This document shows, piece by piece, positions 42,735-50,575 of a stretch of DNA of 64,000 bases. The position numbers were made by a program, and so were the translations under genes. Source of the DNA: Crossiella sp. S99.2 (GTDB lineage: Bacteria; Actinomycetota; Actinomycetes; Mycobacteriales; Pseudonocardiaceae); NCBI RefSeq assembly GCF_023094165.1, contig NZ_JALMDK010000001.1, positions 1,240,001 to 1,304,000 on the forward strand. Reading direction: 5' to 3'. Within the stretch, counting starts at the first letter, position 1. Each line of letters opens with the position of its first letter. The notes beneath the pieces are model-generated. The model was not told where the DNA came from, searched no databases, and saw nothing but the letters and a program-made list of their open reading frames with translations.

Positions 42735-43661
42735 ATGAGCCAGTACGGCAAGCCGGACCCGTCATTGAACCAGGTGTCCAGAGCACACTTCCTGCACCTG
42801 TACGCCCTCCTTAAGCACCAGCAGCAGACCGCGTCTGATCCGGATGTGGAGGAGCTGCTCCAGCGGATGCGCCCGATCCGCAATCAGCTCGCCCACCTTC
42901 AGCACCAGGAGGAGATCACTCAGGAGAAGCTGGACACCTCGGTCGCTGAACTACTCGACTTCCTGCGCCTGGTGGAGCGCTCCTCCCTGGGCACGGCTAG
43001 GGCGAAAGCCAACCGTCTGCTCGCCAAGATCCCCGAGATCACCTCGGTCATCCAACAGAGCAAGGACGAGCTGGCCCTGACCGGCCTACGCCCCAGCGCA
43101 CCGCCCCCGGTGGGGGAGGACGGAGATGAGGAGCTGGAGGGCGTGCTCACCGCAACGATTTCGGGCGACCGCTCGGCGATGTCGTGGTTGCTCGGCTGGA
43201 TCCGCCCGATCGTAGTCCGGTACTGCCGCACTCGGATCGGTCGCGGCACTGACTCCTACGCCGAAGCGGACGAGGTGGCCCAGGAGGTGTGCCTGGCCGT
43301 GCTCACCTCACTGCCGGCGTACCGGAGCCAAGGCCGCCCGTTCCTGGCCTTCCTCTACGGCATCGCCGCACACAAGGTGGCAGATCGGAACAGGGGTGAT
43401 GCCGAAGGACAAGATGTGGCAGGTGGCTCGCCTGACCTTGGCGATGAGGTTGGTGGCCTGTCCGAGAATCTGAGCACCTTGCTTGGGATTCTGCCGCCAC
43501 GTCAGCGAGAGGTTCTCATCCTGCGCGTGGTGGTCGGGATGAGTGCCACGGACGCTGCAGCGGCGCTGGAAATGACGGAGAAGGCGGTACGGGCGGCTCA
43601 GCACCGCGCATTGACCAAGCTGCAGAAGGCAGCGCAGGCGGAGGAGATCATCTCTAGCTAG
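42735..43661 (+). CDS. Sigma-70 family factor with N-terminal extension
   Basis: 308 residues from the ATG at 42735; a GTG at 42726 overlapping the previous stop is an alternative. Residues ~1-130 are helical (HQEEITQEKLDTSVAELLDFLRLV). The sigma part runs from ~150: region 2 (WLLGWIRPIVVRYCRTRI...ADEVAQEVCLAVLTSLPAYRSQGRPFLAFLYGIAAHKVAD) and region 4 (LGILPPRQREVLILRVVVGMSATDAAAALEMTEKAVRAAQHRALTKL). A complete ECF-type factor in tandem with another sigma-like protein. Confidence 0.85.
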   Translation: MSQYGKPDPSLNQVSRAHFLHLYALLKHQQQTASDPDVEELLQRMRPIRNQLAHLQHQEEITQEKLDTSVAELLDFLRLVERSSLGTARAKANRLLAKIPEITSVIQQSKDELALTGLRPSAPPPVGEDGDEELEGVLTATISGDRSAMSWLLGWIRPIVVRYCRTRIGRGTDSYAEADEVAQEVCLAVLTSLPAYRSQGRPFLAFLYGIAAHKVADRNRGDAEGQDVAGGSPDLGDEVGGLSENLSTLLGILPPRQREVLILRVVVGMSATDAAAALEMTEKAVRAAQHRALTKLQKAAQAEEIISS

Positions 43662-43862
43662 GTAGCTGTCCTGACCATCGGCCAGCCGTGACCACCTGCG
43701 GGTGTCGAAGGCAGACCTTACGTGGTCCCATCCGCCGTGCCCCACCCTGGTGCGAACGGTGCATGAGCATGTAGTGGCCGGTGCCCGCCGCTTGCCCTAC
43801 CCGGGCGCCGCCGCGGAGCGAACTCCCGATCTGCGGGACAGTCCGGTCACCTCTTTTCGGGG

Positions 43863-44216
43863 TCATGCACTGGCTGACTTGGCCTGGTCCTTGGGGTGCA
43901 CAACAGCTCGAGAACGCATCAGCACCCCACCGGCTGCCCCGGCTGCGACCGCGACCAGGGTGGCCAGCCCGGCCCACTCCACATCGTTACCGCGGACCTC
44001 CCCACAGATGCGCCGCAGGTCCTCGGCGGGCATCTGCACTCGCTCGGTTTCTGGGACCTCCCAGTCGGTGGTGAGGTCTCCACAGTCGACTGTTCCGAGC
44101 TGGCGGGCGTTCTCCGACAACGTCACCTCTGTTGGTGCCAGCAGGAAGTAGGCCGCTACCCCGAACGCGGCCGCGGTGAGGGCGAGCAGAATGACGGCGA
44201 GCGCACGGCGCAGCAT
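43863..44216 (-). CDS. Small membrane protein with two helices and two cysteines
   Basis: 117 residues from the ATG at 44216. A hydrophobic helix (LAVILLALTAAAFGVAAYFLLA) leads to an external stretch with two cysteines (TVDCGDL and RRICGEV), then a second helix (WAGLATLVAVAAGAAGGVLM) and a basic tail. No family recognised. Lies between the sigma pair and the att-like repeat. Confidence 0.65.
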   Translation of the reverse strand: MLRRALAVILLALTAAAFGVAAYFLLAPTEVTLSENARQLGTVDCGDLTTDWEVPETERVQMPAEDLRRICGEVRGNDVEWAGLATLVAVAAGAAGGVLMRSRAVVHPKDQAKSASA

Positions 44217-44324
44217 GACGGCCTCCGCGGCGTAGGGGAGAGGGTGACCACCGTGGAGTCGCCTGCCCCTGGCCAGTCCGTTACTTGCACGGCCGCGTTG
44301 TCGGCAAGCCAGGCGGGCCAGCGG

Positions 44325-44421
44325 CGGACCACAGCCCAGTTGGAGAACGCGGCTGCGGCGTCGTGATCGCGGTTGCACAGGCCAGGACTGCCTGGCTGGC
44401 CGGGGCGCCCAGCACACCAGC
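44325..44421 (-). pseudogene. Frameshifted remnant of a 70-residue membrane protein
   Basis: Two overlapping frames together reconstruct a relative of 41296-41505: AGVLGAPASQAVLACATAITT in one, then AAAAFSNWAVVRRW in the next, against AGVLAALAG..EAVLIGVTALAAAAAFFNWAVARL. The shift is near 44359. Short and decayed. Confidence 0.45.
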
Positions 44422-44605
44422 CGCCCGTCTCGGAGGCTTGTTCGACGCCTCCTTCGCGCCTGCCAGCCTGGAGCAAACCTGGAGCAGCGGCTCCGAATGA
44501 ACCGAATTAGACCCCGCTGAACGGGACGCAATGGCACTCGCCGGGTTCGCCATAGCAGCAGAGTCTCTGTTTATGCTGGTCAGAGGCTTGGATTACCTAA
44601 TCTGG

Positions 44606-44689
44606 CAGTGTGGGGGGCAGGGGTTCGAATCCCCTCAGCTCCACTCGGTTGAGATAGCCCCAGAAGCCCTGGTGACACGGTCCACAACG
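44606..44689 (+). repeat. Direct repeat copy 2: tmRNA-like 3-prime end, candidate att site
   Basis: Matches 15018-15101. Here the T arm is perfect (AGGGG-TTCGAAT-CCCCT) and is followed by CAGCTCCA, the complement expected for a tmRNA starting GGGGCTG; CCA is not encoded. The following hairpin is complete. No tmRNA body (5-prime end or tag reading frame) is recognisable upstream, so this is also a remnant, probably the original chromosomal 3-prime flank after integration. Confidence 0.6.
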
Positions 44690-44706
44690 TGTCCCAGGGC
44701 TTCTGG
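44660..44706 (+). terminator. Terminator of the tmRNA-like 3-prime end
   Basis: Arms ccagaagccctgg / ccagggcttctgg with an inner gacac/gtgtc extension. The left arm is shared by both repeat copies; only this copy has the right arm. Confidence 0.7.
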
Positions 44707-44765
44707 CATTTCCGGGCTACCGCCATTCGTGCCAGATCCGTGCCAGGTGCCGGCGAGCCTGCTCA

Positions 44766-45368
44766 TCAGTCCTTTGTGGACAGTGAACCGGTGGCCGCGT
44801 CGAGCAATGCCTCCGCCGCCGCTCGGGCGTGATCGCCACACCCGGGGTCGTTGAACACCATTGCCCTGCTGGCGACTCCGTCGGCCAGGATCGCGAGTTG
44901 CTCGCCGAGGATCTCCGGCTGTGCCGCGCCGAGCTGGCGCACCAGCTCGATGACGCGGTGGGTGAAGCGCTGCTTCTCCTGGCGGGTGTGGGCGTGCACC
45001 GGGCTGTCCGGGTCCGGGAACTCGGCGGCGGCGTCGATGAACGGGCAGCCCCGGATGGGCCCGGTTCCGGTGCGGGGCACGGTGAACAGTGCCAGGAGTC
45101 GCTGTCTGGGCGACAGGTCCTGGCGGTCCAGCGCGTGGTCGATCGTGTGGCCGCTCTCGGCGAGGTGGCGCAGATAGGCCACCACCAGCTGGTCCTTGGT
45201 GGGGAAGTGCAGGTAGAGGGTGCGTTTGGAGACCGGGGCGCGGGAGGCCACCTGCTCCATGCCGGTGGCGGTGATCCCCTGCGTCTCGAACAGCGCCATG
45301 GTCGCGGCCAGGATGCGTTCTCGTGCTCCGCGCCCGCGCCGGCGGGCGGCCTCGTCCTGCTCAGCCAC
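44766..45368 (-). CDS. TetR/AcrR family repressor
   Basis: 200 residues. The N-terminal HTH (RERILAATMALFETQGITATGMEQVASRAPVSKRTLYLHFPTKDQLVVAYL) is a standard TetR domain; the C-terminal ligand domain has CPFIDAAAEFPDPDSPVH, common in the TetR group next to oxidoreductases. Divergent from the nitroreductase gene across 111 bases that contain a perfect palindrome. Likely represses both genes until a quinone- or nitro-type ligand binds. Confidence 0.9.
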   Translation of the reverse strand: MAEQDEAARRRGRGARERILAATMALFETQGITATGMEQVASRAPVSKRTLYLHFPTKDQLVVAYLRHLAESGHTIDHALDRQDLSPRQRLLALFTVPRTGTGPIRGCPFIDAAAEFPDPDSPVHAHTRQEKQRFTHRVIELVRQLGAAQPEILGEQLAILADGVASRAMVFNDPGCGDHARAAAEALLDAATGSLSTKD

Positions 45369-45428
45369 GCCGTGAAGTATACGTCACCGTTTACCTCATG
45401 CCGGTCGCCTGCTACGGTCCGACGCAAG

Positions 45429-45446
45429 GTAAACGGATCCGTTTAC
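45429..45446. promoter_or_regulatory. Operator of the TetR/nitroreductase pair
   Basis: GTAAACGGATCCGTTTAC, a perfect 18-base palindrome 33 bases before the nitroreductase start. A half site (CCGTTTAC) recurs at about 45391, near the TetR start, so two operators may flank the overlapping promoters. Confidence 0.65.
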
Positions 45447-45479
45447 TTCAGCTGTGTGACACCATCCGGAGGCGAGGCC

Positions 45480-46160
45480 ATGACCACCGGCCACCTGCCC
45501 GAATACGCCGAACACCTGATCCGCGCGCGCCGCGCCACCCGCGCGTTTCGTCCCGACCCCGTCCCCGCGCACACCCTCCGCGCCGTCTTCTCCCTGGCCG
45601 GCGCGGCGCCGTCCAACTCCAACACCCAGCCCTGGCAGGTGGAGGTGGTCAGCGGCGCAGCCAGGGACCGCCTCGGCGCAGCGCTGGTGGCCGCGCACAC
45701 CCGAAACGACCTCTCCCCGGACTTCCCCTACCGCGAGGACCTCTACCAGGGCGCCTACCAGCGACGGCGCCAGTGCGCGGGCGAGCGGCTGTACGCGGCC
45801 GTGGGAATCGGCCGCGCGGACCACGCCGCCCGCGCTGCCTACAACGCCCAGAGCCTGCGCTTCTACGGCGCGCCACACGTCGCGCTGCTGTTCACCCCGG
45901 CCAACGCGGAGGTGCGCATCGCCGCCGACGTGGGCATCTACGCGCAGACCCTCATGCTGGCGATGACCGCGTACGGCATAGCCAGCTGCCCCCAGGGACT
46001 GCTGAGCTTCTATGCCGACACCATCCGCGCCGAACTGGGCGTGCGGGACAGGAAGGTCCTGCTCGGGATCTCCTTCGGCTACGCCGAGGAGTCCGCTCCG
46101 GCCAACACCGTCCGGGTCGCCCGCGCCGAACTCGCCGAGACCACCCGATTCCACTCCTGA
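45480..46160 (+). CDS. Nitroreductase family protein
   Basis: 226 residues. RARRATRAFRPDPVPAHTL and SLAGAAPSNSNTQPWQVEVV match the FMN-binding start of the nitroreductase family; GIASCPQGLLSFYADTIRAELGV near 170-190 and LLGISFGY complete the fold. Normally FMN-dependent reduction of nitro, quinone or enone compounds with NAD(P)H. GGAGGCGAGG precedes the ATG. Confidence 0.88.
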   Translation: MTTGHLPEYAEHLIRARRATRAFRPDPVPAHTLRAVFSLAGAAPSNSNTQPWQVEVVSGAARDRLGAALVAAHTRNDLSPDFPYREDLYQGAYQRRRQCAGERLYAAVGIGRADHAARAAYNAQSLRFYGAPHVALLFTPANAEVRIAADVGIYAQTLMLAMTAYGIASCPQGLLSFYADTIRAELGVRDRKVLLGISFGYAEESAPANTVRVARAELAETTRFHS

Positions 46161-46168
46161 ACACCCCG

Positions 46169-46492
46169 TCAGGCCACCGGCAAGTTGGGCGGCGACTTGA
46201 ACTCCAGCCACCGGCTGGTCACCACCGCCTCGACGGAGTGCAGCACACCCCGTGGATGCAGCAGCGTCCCGCCGGCGTGCAACTCGCACGGCTGCCCCGC
46301 GATGGTCCCGCGCACGTGTCCGGACAACAGGTAGATGAAGCTGTCGTGATCATGCTGGTGTTCCGGCGAACTGACCCCCTGCGGATACTCGATCTCCATC
46401 AGCAACCCGGTCCCGGTCCGCAGCGGCACCCGGTACCGACCGGCCCCGCCCAGCAGCGGAAGTCCTTCAACCTGCGTCAGTGGCAGCCACAT
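46169..46492 (-). CDS. Cupin-domain protein
   Basis: 107 residues. The conserved cupin strand pair is visible: PEHQHDHDSFIYLLSGHVRGTIAG (metal-binding His residues) and GGTLLHPRGVLHSVEAV. A small monocupin, possibly a regulator-like or isomerase-like sensor. Convergent with the nitroreductase gene, 8 bases apart. Confidence 0.85.
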   Translation of the reverse strand: MWLPLTQVEGLPLLGGAGRYRVPLRTGTGLLMEIEYPQGVSSPEHQHDHDSFIYLLSGHVRGTIAGQPCELHAGGTLLHPRGVLHSVEAVVTSRWLEFKSPPNLPVA

Positions 46493-46527
46493 GCGTCCAG
46501 TCTGCGTGACCAGGCTAGGTTGCTCGG

Positions 46528-46968
46528 ATGGGTCTCCTCGAAGATGTGGCCGAGCGCGACGGCTGGCGCTGCTGGGTGTGCGACGAACCGGTCGACCCCG
46601 GAAAGTCGGTCAACGACTCCCTGGGGCCCAGCGTCGACAGCCGCACCGCCGACCGCAAGGCCAAGATCGCCGAGCGCCTCGCGCACCGCGGGTGCAACTC
46701 CCGCAAGGGCGCGGTCAAGGTCGTCATCGCCTGGCCGGACCGCCTGCACGTGGTCGAACCCGCCCCGCTGAGCACCGTCGCCACCCGGCTGGAGCGCAAG
46801 GGCGGCCGCGAGATGGTCGCCCGCTGCCCGACCAGGCGGGACGCCCAGGAGGCGGCGGACTGGCTGGTGGACCGGTTCTCCCGCCTGGTGCCAGGGCTGC
46901 CGGTGACCGCAGGCATCGAGCCGGGCGGCGGCCAGTTCCTGGTCATCCTGGCCACCGGTCGCCGCTGA
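46528..46968 (+). CDS. HNH-like zinc-finger protein
   Basis: 146 residues. RDGWRCWVCDEPVD supplies a CxxC knuckle; LGPSVDSRTADRKAKIAERLAHRGCNSRKG supplies the second half, with HRGCN resembling the H-N end of HNH nucleases, though the usual DH motif is replaced by DS. It may be a diverged HNH nuclease or only a zinc-binding protein. The C-terminal half (VARCPTRRDAQEAADWLVDRFSRL) is not recognised. Confidence 0.65.
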   Translation: MGLLEDVAERDGWRCWVCDEPVDPGKSVNDSLGPSVDSRTADRKAKIAERLAHRGCNSRKGAVKVVIAWPDRLHVVEPAPLSTVATRLERKGGREMVARCPTRRDAQEAADWLVDRFSRLVPGLPVTAGIEPGGGQFLVILATGRR

Positions 46969-47148
46969 CCGGTGCCGGCCAGGTCGTGGAGCCTGGCCTG
47001 GCGTGCGACCCGTCCTGACCTCGACCGCGAATAGCCGGTCGGCTGGGCGGGTCGTCTGCATTACGTCGGGTTATGCCGAAATGTCAGTATGGACGGCTAT
47101 TCCACTCGGTCACGCTGAAGATCGCGAAGACCGGCTGGAAGGCGTGGC

Positions 47149-48108
47149 ATGTCCGAGGAAGCACGACGGGTCGCCGAGACCGTCCTGGAGCTGGTGCTCC
47201 GGCATCAGCGCAAGCTTGGCGGGCCGGCGGGGGGTTGTGCGCCGCGTTGTGCGCGGTGTCTGGCCGCTCAGCTGGGGCAGGTGGAGCGCAGCGTGGCGGC
47301 CGGGGTGCCGGTCGTGTTCGTGTTGCCCGCTTTTCCCGGCAAATCGCCGAATGAGGCCAAGGTGCTGGGGGCAGTGCCGGATCTGGCCGAGCGGCTCGCG
47401 CTGGAGTTCCTGGACACGCTCATCGCCGACATTGGCGCGGTCTATCCGCCCGGCGCCGAGTTGGTGATTGGCTCCGACGGCCGGGTTTTTGGTGATGTGG
47501 TGGGCATTCCGGATGCGGACATCACCACCTATCAGCGGGAACTGCAGGTGATGATTGACGGCCTGCCGGGCCGCCGGATCCGGTTGTTCACCCTCGACGA
47601 CATTCCGCTGCTGGCCGGTCAGGGCCACCACCGGGCCAGGGAACTGCTGGTGGAGGGATTTGCCGAGGACCTGGATGTGATCAGGGAGCGGGTCCGGGCC
47701 GGCGTCGACGTCGAGTTGTACCGCGCTCTCACCCGGTTCCTGTTCGAGGACGGGGACACTCCGGCGTACCAGGGCAGTCGGGCCGCACTGCAGCGGAGCG
47801 CGCGGGCGCGGGCCTATCTGATGATGCAGCGCAGCAAGGCATGGGGTGACCTGCTGGTCGAGTACTTCCCCTCGGCGGTGCGCCTGTCCATCCATCCACA
47901 GCCTTGCGGCGCAACAAAACTGGGCATTCACCTCGCCGAGACCGCCGACAGCTGGCTCACCCCCTGGCACAGCGTCGCGGTTGATCTGGGCGATCGGTTT
48001 GTGCTCATGAAGCGGGCCGAGGCCGAGGCCGCGGGGGCCGAACTGGTCAGCAGGGACGGGCGGCCGAGTCACTTCGCGCTGTCCCGGTCTCGCGTCGAAG
48101 TCGCCTAG
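47149..48108 (+). CDS. Isonitrile (isocyanide) synthase, PvcA/IsnA/DIT1 family
   Basis: 319 residues. The family block VVFVLPAFPGKSPNEAKVLGAVPDLAERLALEFLDTLIADI and the nearby YPPGAELVIGSDGRVFGDVVGIPD are diagnostic; RLSIHPQ and KLGIHLAE occur near the end. Known members turn tyrosine or tryptophan plus ribulose 5-phosphate into an isonitrile. The following oxygenase and FAD monooxygenase are its expected tailoring partners. Cytosolic, probably constitutive within a small cluster. Confidence 0.93.
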   Translation: MSEEARRVAETVLELVLRHQRKLGGPAGGCAPRCARCLAAQLGQVERSVAAGVPVVFVLPAFPGKSPNEAKVLGAVPDLAERLALEFLDTLIADIGAVYPPGAELVIGSDGRVFGDVVGIPDADITTYQRELQVMIDGLPGRRIRLFTLDDIPLLAGQGHHRARELLVEGFAEDLDVIRERVRAGVDVELYRALTRFLFEDGDTPAYQGSRAALQRSARARAYLMMQRSKAWGDLLVEYFPSAVRLSIHPQPCGATKLGIHLAETADSWLTPWHSVAVDLGDRFVLMKRAEAEAAGAELVSRDGRPSHFALSRSRVEVA

Positions 48109-48135
48109 AACATGTTGCCGGACAAGGAGAAGCAG

Positions 48136-48975
48136 ATGACCGCCGACATCGTCGTGGAGAAGCTGAGCCCGTTCGGGGCGGTGGTGCGTCCGGCCCGGTC
48201 CGGTGCCGCGGTGACCGAGTTGCCGCTGGATCGGTTACGGGAGCTGGCCAGGGCCCATCATCTGGTGCTGCTGCGGGGTTTCTCCGCCTTCGCGGGGCCG
48301 GCGGAACTCACCGGGTGGTGCGGTGAATGGGGCGAACTCGCGATGTGGCCGTTCGGCGCGGTCCTCGAACTGGTCGAGCATGACCGGCCCGACGACCACA
48401 TTTTCGACCACAGTTACGTGCCGCTGCACTGGGACGGCATGTACCGGCAGCAGGTGCCGGAGTTCCAGATCTTCCACTGTGTCAGCGCCCCCGGCGCGGA
48501 TCAGGGCGGCCGGACCACCTTCTCGAACACCCCCGCGGTGCTGGCCGGCGCGGACCCGGACACCCGGCGGCTGTGGGAGCGGGTCACCGGCACCTACCGC
48601 CGCAAAATGGAGTTCTACGACAGCGAAGCCGTGTCCCCGGTGGTGACCACGCATCCGGTGGGTGGTTTCCCGGTGCTGCGCTACGGCGAGCCCGCGATCG
48701 CCGGGGACCCGGACTTCATCAACCACCCCGACCTCGAGTTCACCGGCGTCGATGCGGTGGAGCTGGAGCGTTTCCACCGGAGTCTCCGGGAGGCGCTGTA
48801 CTCGCCTGCCCATTTCTACGCGCACGCCTGGCAGGATGGCGATGTGGTCGTGTCCGACAATTACACGCTGCTGCACGGGCGGGAGGCATTCACCAGTCGC
48901 GCGCCCCGGCATCTGCGCCGGGTGCACGTGCTCGGTGACCCGCCGCTGGACAACCCGGCGCTGGTCCGTTCCTGA
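48136..48975 (+). CDS. Fe(II)/2-oxoglutarate oxygenase, PvcB/IsnB (TauD) type
   Basis: 279 residues from the ATG at 48136 (AAGGAG six bases upstream; an ATG at 48112 has none). Iron ligands are in PLHWDGMY (H-x-D) and the distal His in YTLLHGREAF; HLRRVHVLGD supplies the Arg for 2-oxoglutarate. In known isonitrile pathways the partner oxygenase makes a vinyl isonitrile by decarboxylation-desaturation or hydroxylates. Located 27 bases after the synthase. Confidence 0.9.
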   Translation: MTADIVVEKLSPFGAVVRPARSGAAVTELPLDRLRELARAHHLVLLRGFSAFAGPAELTGWCGEWGELAMWPFGAVLELVEHDRPDDHIFDHSYVPLHWDGMYRQQVPEFQIFHCVSAPGADQGGRTTFSNTPAVLAGADPDTRRLWERVTGTYRRKMEFYDSEAVSPVVTTHPVGGFPVLRYGEPAIAGDPDFINHPDLEFTGVDAVELERFHRSLREALYSPAHFYAHAWQDGDVVVSDNYTLLHGREAFTSRAPRHLRRVHVLGDPPLDNPALVRS

Positions 48976-48994
48976 CCGATCGGAGATGTTTGTC

Positions 48995-50479
48995 GTGTCG
49001 AACGAGACCACCGGGTCGAAGGTTGACGTTCTTGTGGTTGGCGCGGGCCCGGTCGGTCTGCTGTGTGCTTTGCTCGGGCGACTGTACGGCCTGCGGGTGC
49101 TGATAGTGGACAAATCGGCGGCGCCCATCAGCACGGGGCGAGCCGATGCGCTCAACGCGCGTTCGTTGCAGTTGCTGGAGATTGTCGGGATTTTTGCAGA
49201 GCTCTATCCGCAGGGGAAGACCTGCAATACCAGCTCGGTCTGGGCTGACGGCGAGTTCGTTTCTCGCCAGTCCACCTGGTGGGACAATCTGGAGGGCTGT
49301 TTTCACAAGCATTTCCTGATGCTTGGCCAGGCATTCGTCGAGAGGTCGCTGGATCGGCGGGTCGGTGAGCTGGACTGCGCGGTGCGGCGGAACACCTCGG
49401 TCGACCACGTCGCCATCACCGAGGGTGGCTGCCGGTCGGTCCTGTCCTCCGGTGAGGTGGTCGAGTCGCGGTTCGTCATCGGCGCGGACGGCTCGCGGTC
49501 CGCCGTCCGGGACTTCTTCGACATCCCGTTCGAGATCACCCGGCCGGAGCTGATCTGGGCGGTCCTGGACGGGGTTTTCGAGACTGACTTCCCCAAGGTG
49601 CCGGAGATCATCGTCTTCCAGGTCGACACCTCGGACGTGGCCTGGATTCCGCGCGAAGGGGAGATCGATCGCTTCTACGTGCGCATGGACGTGGCCGAGT
49701 TCGACCTGGAGCAGGTGATCGCCAAGATCAAGCGGGCCGTGCGGCCGCATGAGCTGACCCTGAAGCGGATCGAGTGGTTCTCCCGGTTCTCCGTCAAGGA
49801 GTCGGTTGCGGAGAGCTTCTCGGTCGACGACCGGGTTTTTCTGGCTGGCGACGCCTGCCATATTCACTCGGTCAATGGCGGGCAGGGGTTGAACACCGGC
49901 TTGTCGGACGCGTTCAACCTCATGTGGAAGCTGGGCATGGCCGCCAACGCGGTGTCCTCGCCGGATATTCTGCGAACCTATGAGCAGGAGCGTAAGCCGG
50001 TCGCACTGAGTGTGGTGGAAACCTCGGGCGCGCTGGTGCGATCGACCAAGTATTCCGAGGGTGGAACCCACGCGGTGGATTATGTCAAGACCGTCGAGCG
50101 GAAGGCGGGCAACATCACCGGCATGGGGATCCGCTATGGCGAGGGCGGACTTGCGGGCTCGCGACTTTTCGACTTCATGGTCCATGGTCCCGATGGCGAG
50201 TTGCCGGTAGGCGAGCAGGCGCGGGTCTACTCGTTGCTCGACTATCGTTTCTTCACGCTTCTCGTCTTTGGCGATGACGAGCCGGATCTTGCGCTGCCCC
50301 CCTTCGTGCGGACGATTCAGATCCGCGACACTCCTGGCGAGTCCCCCTACCCGGATCGGTTGCTGTTGGTGCGGCCTGATTCCTACCTCGCCGCGTCGGC
50401 CTCGATCGACGATGCCTCGCCGATCGTCGACTACCTGCGGTCGCTGTCGCAGGCCAGCCTCCCGGTATGTCCTTTGTAG
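48995..50479 (+). CDS. FAD-dependent aromatic hydroxylase-type monooxygenase
   Basis: About 494 residues from the GTG at 48995 (GGAG upstream; an ATG at 48986 is closer to it). VDVLVVGAGPVGLLCALLG binds ADP of FAD, VIGADGSRSAVR the second FAD/NADPH motif, and VFLAGDACHIHSVNGGQGLNTGLSDAFNLMWKL the third. The C-terminal thioredoxin-like part is typical of the phenol hydroxylase/PheA group. Probably hydroxylates the aromatic ring of the isonitrile precursor or product. Confidence 0.9.
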   Translation: MSNETTGSKVDVLVVGAGPVGLLCALLGRLYGLRVLIVDKSAAPISTGRADALNARSLQLLEIVGIFAELYPQGKTCNTSSVWADGEFVSRQSTWWDNLEGCFHKHFLMLGQAFVERSLDRRVGELDCAVRRNTSVDHVAITEGGCRSVLSSGEVVESRFVIGADGSRSAVRDFFDIPFEITRPELIWAVLDGVFETDFPKVPEIIVFQVDTSDVAWIPREGEIDRFYVRMDVAEFDLEQVIAKIKRAVRPHELTLKRIEWFSRFSVKESVAESFSVDDRVFLAGDACHIHSVNGGQGLNTGLSDAFNLMWKLGMAANAVSSPDILRTYEQERKPVALSVVETSGALVRSTKYSEGGTHAVDYVKTVERKAGNITGMGIRYGEGGLAGSRLFDFMVHGPDGELPVGEQARVYSLLDYRFFTLLVFGDDEPDLALPPFVRTIQIRDTPGESPYPDRLLLVRPDSYLAASASIDDASPIVDYLRSLSQASLPVCPL

Positions 50480-50503
50480 ACAGTGTGTCGACCTCTCCGC
50501 ACG

Positions 50504-50535
50504 CACCCTTTCGCTAGTTGCTTAGTGAAAGGGTG
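50504..50535. promoter_or_regulatory. Palindromic operator upstream of the ABC exporter
   Basis: caccctttcgcta and tagtgaaagggtg form an inverted repeat with one mismatch and 6 bases between, 41 bases before the ATPase start. The YtrA-type GntR regulator encoded at 52467 is the natural candidate to bind it. Confidence 0.45.
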
Positions 50536-50575
50536 TTAGCATCGTCCGCATGGGACAGCGGAGAGGAGTGGGCGG

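Larger units (their letters stand above)
44217..44765. other. Gene-free region with membrane-protein remnant and att-like repeat
   Basis: 549 bases. Holds the frameshifted membrane-protein scrap, the second tmRNA-like repeat with its terminator, and otherwise nothing supported. Confidence 0.6.

Noticed and set aside
44500..44645. Complete tmRNA gene ending at 44640
   Set aside because: No GGGGCTG 5-prime end and no tag reading frame ending in ALAA-like codons could be seen upstream.
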